Positions 5,140 through 7,596 of a stretch of 7,596 bases of DNA are shown here, one piece after another. The stretch covers positions 1 to 7,596 of the forward strand of contig JAISZQ010000254.1 in NCBI GenBank assembly GCA_031269165.1, written 5' to 3'. This DNA comes from Spirochaetaceae bacterium (lineage in GTDB: Bacteria > Spirochaetota > Spirochaetia > Treponematales > Breznakiellaceae). The translations under genes were made by a program, and so were the position numbers. Within the stretch, counting starts at the first letter, position 1; the number at the start of each line of letters is the position of its first letter. Below the pieces are notes generated by a model, which did not search any database, was not told the DNA's origin, and saw only the letters and a program-made list of their open reading frames with translations.

Positions 5140-6399
5140 TTACTTTTTCTGATAGGCTTCGATTGCCGCCTGAATTCTCGCGGCTCCGTCTCTCGGCGTT
5201 ATCTGATTGTTGGCAATCCCGTCCTGAACCCGGAACAGCTCATCGGCTATCTCCGTGGGGAAAGCCTGATCGGTAATCGTAAACGTGCCGTTCTTGTTGC
5301 TCGCGGCAAGCATGACCGCGACATTGGGCTGGTCTGCGGGCATTTCGGAATCAAGCCGGGGCAGTGGCAAGTTAAAGTACTCGCCGAAGCGGGTTATGCT
5401 GTTCTTGCTGAAGTAAAAATCCAGGAATTTGATGCAAGCGTCCAGTTTTTCGGGACTGAGGCTCGCGTTAAGCTGGATCATCTCGGCGAATGCGGACAAC
5501 CGGTTTGTCCCTCCCGAAGGGAAGGCAAAGGTTCCGAATTTGCTCATATCCTGCTTTTCCCGAATGATGTTGCCGTCGTACCATTGGCCCTGAATGTCCA
5601 TAGCCGCCCTGCCGGAAAATACCTCCATGTGGGTATTATTGGGATCGGCGGTAACAAAACCGGTGGGGAAATAGCCCTTGTCGCAGAATTCTTTGTACTT
5701 CGTCAGAGCCTGAATCACCGCATTGTTGTTAAAGCTGGTTTGAAAGGTATTCAGCCTGTCGTGGAGTTCGGCACCAGCATAGTGCTCGATCAACAGTTCG
5801 ACAAAACGCATCACGTGCCAGCCGTAAAGTCCGGCGGTAGAGATGGGGGTGATGCCGTTCTGTTTTAATGTGGCGCATACCTGCTCAAACTCCTCAAACG
5901 TAGTGGGCACTTTCAGGTTGTACTTTTCGAATATGTCCTTGCGGTAATAGACGTCAAGGACATTGTAACTGATAGGATAGCCTGAAAGTTTTCCGGACAA
6001 CGTACAGAGGTTCAGTGCCCCGGGACTGAATGTGTTCTTCCAGTTGTTTGCCGCAGCGTAAGCAGTGAGATCGTAGGTGAGACCGTTTTCAGCATAAAAA
6101 CCGCCCAGGCTGCCGCCCCAGTTGAACCACATGTCCGGCAACGTCTTGGAAGACGCCGCCACCTTGCTGGCATCCTTGATACCGTCGGTATCGTAATACG
6201 CGGCGGTAACCGTGATCCCGGGGTTCGCGGCATTGAACTCCTTGGTTATGACATCCAACGCCGTCTGCTTGTTATTCAACTGCCAAATCGTCAGCTGAAT
6301 GCCGCCTGAGCTCGCCGCTTTCTGACCGCCCGCCCATAGAGATCCCAATACGGCAAAGAGCAGTACGGGAACCACGCCAAATCTTCGTTTCATTTTCAT
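5140..6399 (-). CDS. CUT1 sugar ABC transporter, periplasmic substrate-binding protein
   Basis: A 419-residue protein of the MalE/UgpB-like extracellular solute-binding family 1, which captures a sugar in the periplasm and delivers it to the two permeases encoded next. The N terminus has the charged MKMKRR, a hydrophobic core 'VVPVLLFAVLGSLWA' and a likely signal peptidase I site after A23 (LWA|GGQ). There is no Cys, hence no lipobox, so the protein is predicted soluble rather than a lipoprotein. The mature start 'IQLTIWQLNNKQTALDVITK' is the usual first strand and helix of the fold, and aromatic runs such as WFNWGG, YGWHVMRF and GQWYDG could stack on sugar rings. GGAGG at 6406-6410 lies 6 nt before the first of two nearby ATGs. 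It is the first gene of the operon. N-acetylhexosamine oligosaccharides are a reasonable guess for the ligand because of the adjacent GH20 gene, but this is not shown by the sequence. Confidence 0.92.
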   Translation of the reverse strand: MKMKRRFGVVPVLLFAVLGSLWAGGQKAASSGGIQLTIWQLNNKQTALDVITKEFNAANPGITVTAAYYDTDGIKDASKVAASSKTLPDMWFNWGGSLGGFYAENGLTYDLTAYAAANNWKNTFSPGALNLCTLSGKLSGYPISYNVLDVYYRKDIFEKYNLKVPTTFEEFEQVCATLKQNGITPISTAGLYGWHVMRFVELLIEHYAGAELHDRLNTFQTSFNNNAVIQALTKYKEFCDKGYFPTGFVTADPNNTHMEVFSGRAAMDIQGQWYDGNIIREKQDMSKFGTFAFPSGGTNRLSAFAEMIQLNASLSPEKLDACIKFLDFYFSKNSITRFGEYFNLPLPRLDSEMPADQPNVAVMLAASNKNGTFTITDQAFPTEIADELFRVQDGIANNQITPRDGAARIQAAIEAYQKK

Positions 6400-6434
6400 T
6401 TGCTTCCTCCAATAGAGATAAATTTGTTACGATT

Positions 6435-6463
6435 ATTATATATTATTTTCGAAAACTTGTCAA
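6435..6463 (-). promoter_or_regulatory. Consensus sigma-70 promoter of the sugar importer operon
   Basis: On the minus strand TTGACA (6458-6463) and TATAAT (6435-6440) are both exact and are separated by exactly 17 nt. The predicted start is near 6428, leaving a leader of about 29 nt before the ATG at 6399. So strong a core promoter usually needs a repressor, and operator-like palindromes lie in and next to it. Confidence 0.88.
6446..6455. promoter_or_regulatory. Operator-like palindrome O1 inside the promoter spacer
   Basis: TTTTCGAAAA is a perfect 10-bp palindrome lying wholly between the -35 and -10 boxes. A protein bound here would block RNA polymerase. The same word recurs at 6479-6488. 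No regulator gene is present in the window, so the factor (LacI, ROK or another family) is unknown. Confidence 0.6.
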
Positions 6464-6475
6464 TAGAAACGGTAT

Positions 6476-6491
6476 AAATTTTCGAAAATTT
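6476..6491. promoter_or_regulatory. Operator-like palindrome O2 upstream of the -35 box
   Basis: AAATTTTCGAAAATTT is a perfect 16-bp palindrome with the same TTTTCGAAAA core as O1. Its centre is 33 bp from that of O1, near three helical turns, so both face the same side of the DNA, as expected for cooperative or looping binding. It lies between the importer promoter and the GH20 remnant. Confidence 0.6.
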
Positions 6492-6529
6492 TTTATTATT
6501 TTTGAGTGCTTGCGCTTTTCCCGTGCTCG

Positions 6530-6774
6530 GCGAAGCGGCGGCCGCAATTATGGGCGGTCAGGGTAATCTCTGGTCCGATCTCATCTCTGCGGGGAAAATC
6601 GCTGAATACATGGTCTTTCCCCGGATATGCGCCCTTGCGGAAGCGCTCTGGACGCCCCCGGAAGTCAAAGATTTTGACGATTTTTCCCGGCGGCTTTCCG
6701 TTCATCAAGAACGGCTGGACAAACTGGGACTTCTCCAATACCGGGGGGCTTTGGGCAAAGATTTGTAGTCGCCT
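6530..6774 (+). pseudogene. GH20 hexosaminidase remnant: C-terminal end only
   Basis: An in-frame copy of the last ~77 codons of the GH20 gene at 1391-2896, ending with the same TAG and the same TCGCCT. It lacks the barrel core and the D-E catalytic pair, so it cannot be an enzyme. An open frame runs from a TTG at 6502, but no Shine-Dalgarno precedes it. Over 230 bp I count 12 base differences in 11 codons; seven codons are synonymous and four change the residue (E439 to D in the conserved WSE, Y442 to S, P479 to S, Q501 to L). Two extra Ala codons lie at the left join. The excess of silent changes suggests it diverged as part of a working gene and was truncated later. Together with the intact gene it brackets the importer operon. 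Confidence 0.85.
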
Positions 6775-6978
6775 GTTGCGCTTGTAGGTTTTTGCTTCAT
6801 TTACTGGGGTCGCCGGGAGGAAGGGGATGAGGAAAACCTGTAGCGTTGCCGCCGTACCGGATGGGATACCCCGATTCCTATCAACAAGAAATAGAGACGT
6901 ATTTCTCCGATTATTACAGGCCGCTTTGGGTCACCTTTCGGGGAAACTTACATTTTTTCACTTTTTTGCTTAAAATGC
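6775..6978. other. Intergenic DNA before the TRAP promoter, no gene seen
   Basis: No convincing gene is present. A short TTG-initiated frame (6846-7028) runs through the consensus promoter and lacks a ribosome-binding site. A GGAGGAAGGGG run near 6815-6825 precedes an ATG that opens only five codons. Small stems such as GAAATA/TATTTC near 6889-6906 are too weak to call. Confidence 0.5.
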
Positions 6979-7007
6979 TTGACAGCTTCTGCAAAGACGC
7001 TTATAAT
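6979..7007 (+). promoter_or_regulatory. Consensus sigma-70 promoter of the TRAP binding-protein gene
   Basis: TTGACA (6979-6984) and TATAAT (7002-7007) are both exact with a 17-nt spacer. The predicted start is near 7014, giving a leader of about 95 nt before the ATG at 7109. Confidence 0.88.
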
Positions 7008-7023
7008 AGAGAAATGTCGTGTA

Positions 7024-7075
7024 GGTAGTACAAAAAGAATAAAATAATAATAGAGCGTATTCGATTTTGTCTACC
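7024..7075. promoter_or_regulatory. Inverted repeat in the TRAP gene leader
   Basis: GGTAG-t-ACAAAA (7024-7035) is complementary to TTTTGTCTACC (7065-7075), 11 pairs with one bulged base, around a 29-nt AT-rich loop. It lies 10-60 nt after the predicted start. It may be a DNA operator (the right arm TTGTCTACCA resembles the TnGT..ACnA pattern of FadR-type GntR regulators) or an RNA stem. Which one is not decided by sequence. Confidence 0.45.
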
Positions 7076-7108
7076 AAATTTCAGACATGACTTATGGAGG
7101 AGCAAAGT

Positions 7109-7596
7109 ATGAAGACGAACAAAGGGTTTTGGTTCGCGGCTATGGGGGTTGTTTTATTGTCTATGACGACCCTTCCGTTGTTTGCGGGTGGAGCGCAGGG
7201 AAAAACCCGCGAGTTGAAGCTCGCCCATTTTGGGGCTGAAGACAGCGCGGCACAGACGGCCGCCAAACAGTTTGCCGAAAACGTAGAAAAACGGACAAAC
7301 GGCGCGGTGAAGATTATCATTTATCCGAACAACGTACTCGGTGGGCCGCCGCAGATCCTTGAACAGGTGTTGATGGGGACCCTTGACATGACCCTTTCCG
7401 GGCAGGATCAGATTGCCAAACACGTTCCGCTGTTTGACGCGGTGGCTATTCCTTTTTCAACGACCGGCTATGAGCATATGGACAAGATACTTGACGGCCC
7501 GTTCAAAGAGTGGGCAAAGCCCGAAGTTGAGAAAAAAGGCGCGGTTATGCTTTCCAGTTGGGAGTGGGGTTTCCGGCAAATTACCAATTCCAAGCA
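7109..7596 (+). CDS. dctP: TRAP transporter substrate-binding protein, DctP type (3' end outside window)
   Basis: 162 codons open to the window edge, about half of the usual ~330 residues. The N terminus MKTNKGFW is followed by a hydrophobic core and a likely signal peptidase I site after A26 (LFA|GGAQ), with no lipobox Cys. The mature part starts 'RELKLAHFGAEDSAAQTAAK', a DctP-family strand-helix start. 'IYPNNVLGG' and 'ILEQVLMGTLDMTLSG' match the family's 'G.lg....i.e.l..G..dm' region. 'WGFRQITNSK' at the edge matches the family's 'G.R.ltn...P'. GGAGG lies at 7096-7100, 8 nt before the ATG. The protein binds a carboxylate-bearing solute (dicarboxylate, keto acid, sugar acid) in the periplasm for a Na+-driven DctQM membrane pair, expected just beyond the window. 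The substrate cannot be told. Confidence 0.92.
   Translation, partial: MKTNKGFWFAAMGVVLLSMTTLPLFAGGAQGKTRELKLAHFGAEDSAAQTAAKQFAENVEKRTNGAVKIIIYPNNVLGGPPQILEQVLMGTLDMTLSGQDQIAKHVPLFDAVAIPFSTTGYEHMDKILDGPFKEWAKPEVEKKGAVMLSSWEWGFRQITNSK

Noticed and set aside
4727..5140. Minus-strand ORF of 137 codons over the permease gene start
   Set aside because: It is a different frame of the MalF-like gene and starts inside the intergenic hairpin.
6502..6768. The GH20 remnant as a functional small protein
   Set aside because: It has a TTG start without a ribosome-binding site, contains only the barrel's last part plus the tail, and lacks the catalytic residues; a pseudogene fits better.
6846..7028. 60-codon plus-strand ORF before the TRAP gene
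   Set aside because: It has a TTG start without Shine-Dalgarno, and its 3' half is the exact consensus promoter region.

Overview
The window looks like accessory sequence from a spirochete, most likely a host-associated (termite-gut type) Treponema. Both complete-start substrate-binding proteins carry signal peptides ending in the treponeme-style 'LWAGGQ' / 'LFAGGAQ'. An HU-like DNA-binding protein of the type seen in Bacteroidetes and gut treponemes sits at the left edge, and the intergenic DNA is crowded with dispersed palindromic repeats. The genus is an inference from style, not from a marker gene.

Layout: (1) 1-242, minus strand: start of an HU/IHF-like DNA-binding protein, cut by the window edge, with a candidate promoter about 300 bp upstream and a G10/C10 homopolymer in the presumed leader. 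(2) About 600-1320: gene-free repeat block with four full 82-bp hairpins ('GTCATTGCGAGCGAAG...' type), two of them inside a near-perfect 130-bp tandem duplication, plus an orphan arm and decayed copies. (3) 1391-2896, plus strand: a complete GH20 beta-N-acetylhexosaminidase without a signal peptide. (4) 2897-3268: convergent intergenic DNA with a 148-bp MITE-like structured element and further hairpins. (5) 6399-3269, minus strand: a three-gene CUT1 sugar ABC importer operon (binding protein, then two permeases, no ATPase), driven by an exact TTGACA-17-TATAAT promoter that carries two TTTTCGAAAA palindromes 33 bp apart. (6) 6530-6774, plus strand: an approximately 95% identical copy of only the C-terminal end of the GH20 gene, a remnant. 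(7) 7109-7596, plus strand: start of a TRAP transporter DctP-type binding protein behind a second exact TTGACA-17-TATAAT promoter and a leader with an inverted repeat.

Functionally, the GH20 enzyme and the CUT1 importer make a plausible uptake-and-hydrolysis unit for beta-linked N-acetylhexosamine oligosaccharides: the sugar is captured in the periplasm, imported with a shared ATPase encoded elsewhere, and cleaved in the cytoplasm. The substrate is inferred from the neighbour enzyme only. The TRAP system is transcribed separately and its substrate cannot be read from the window. I see no convincing wholly new system. The most informative oddities are the GH20 tail duplication that brackets the importer operon, the paired operator-like palindromes, and the layered repeat elements.
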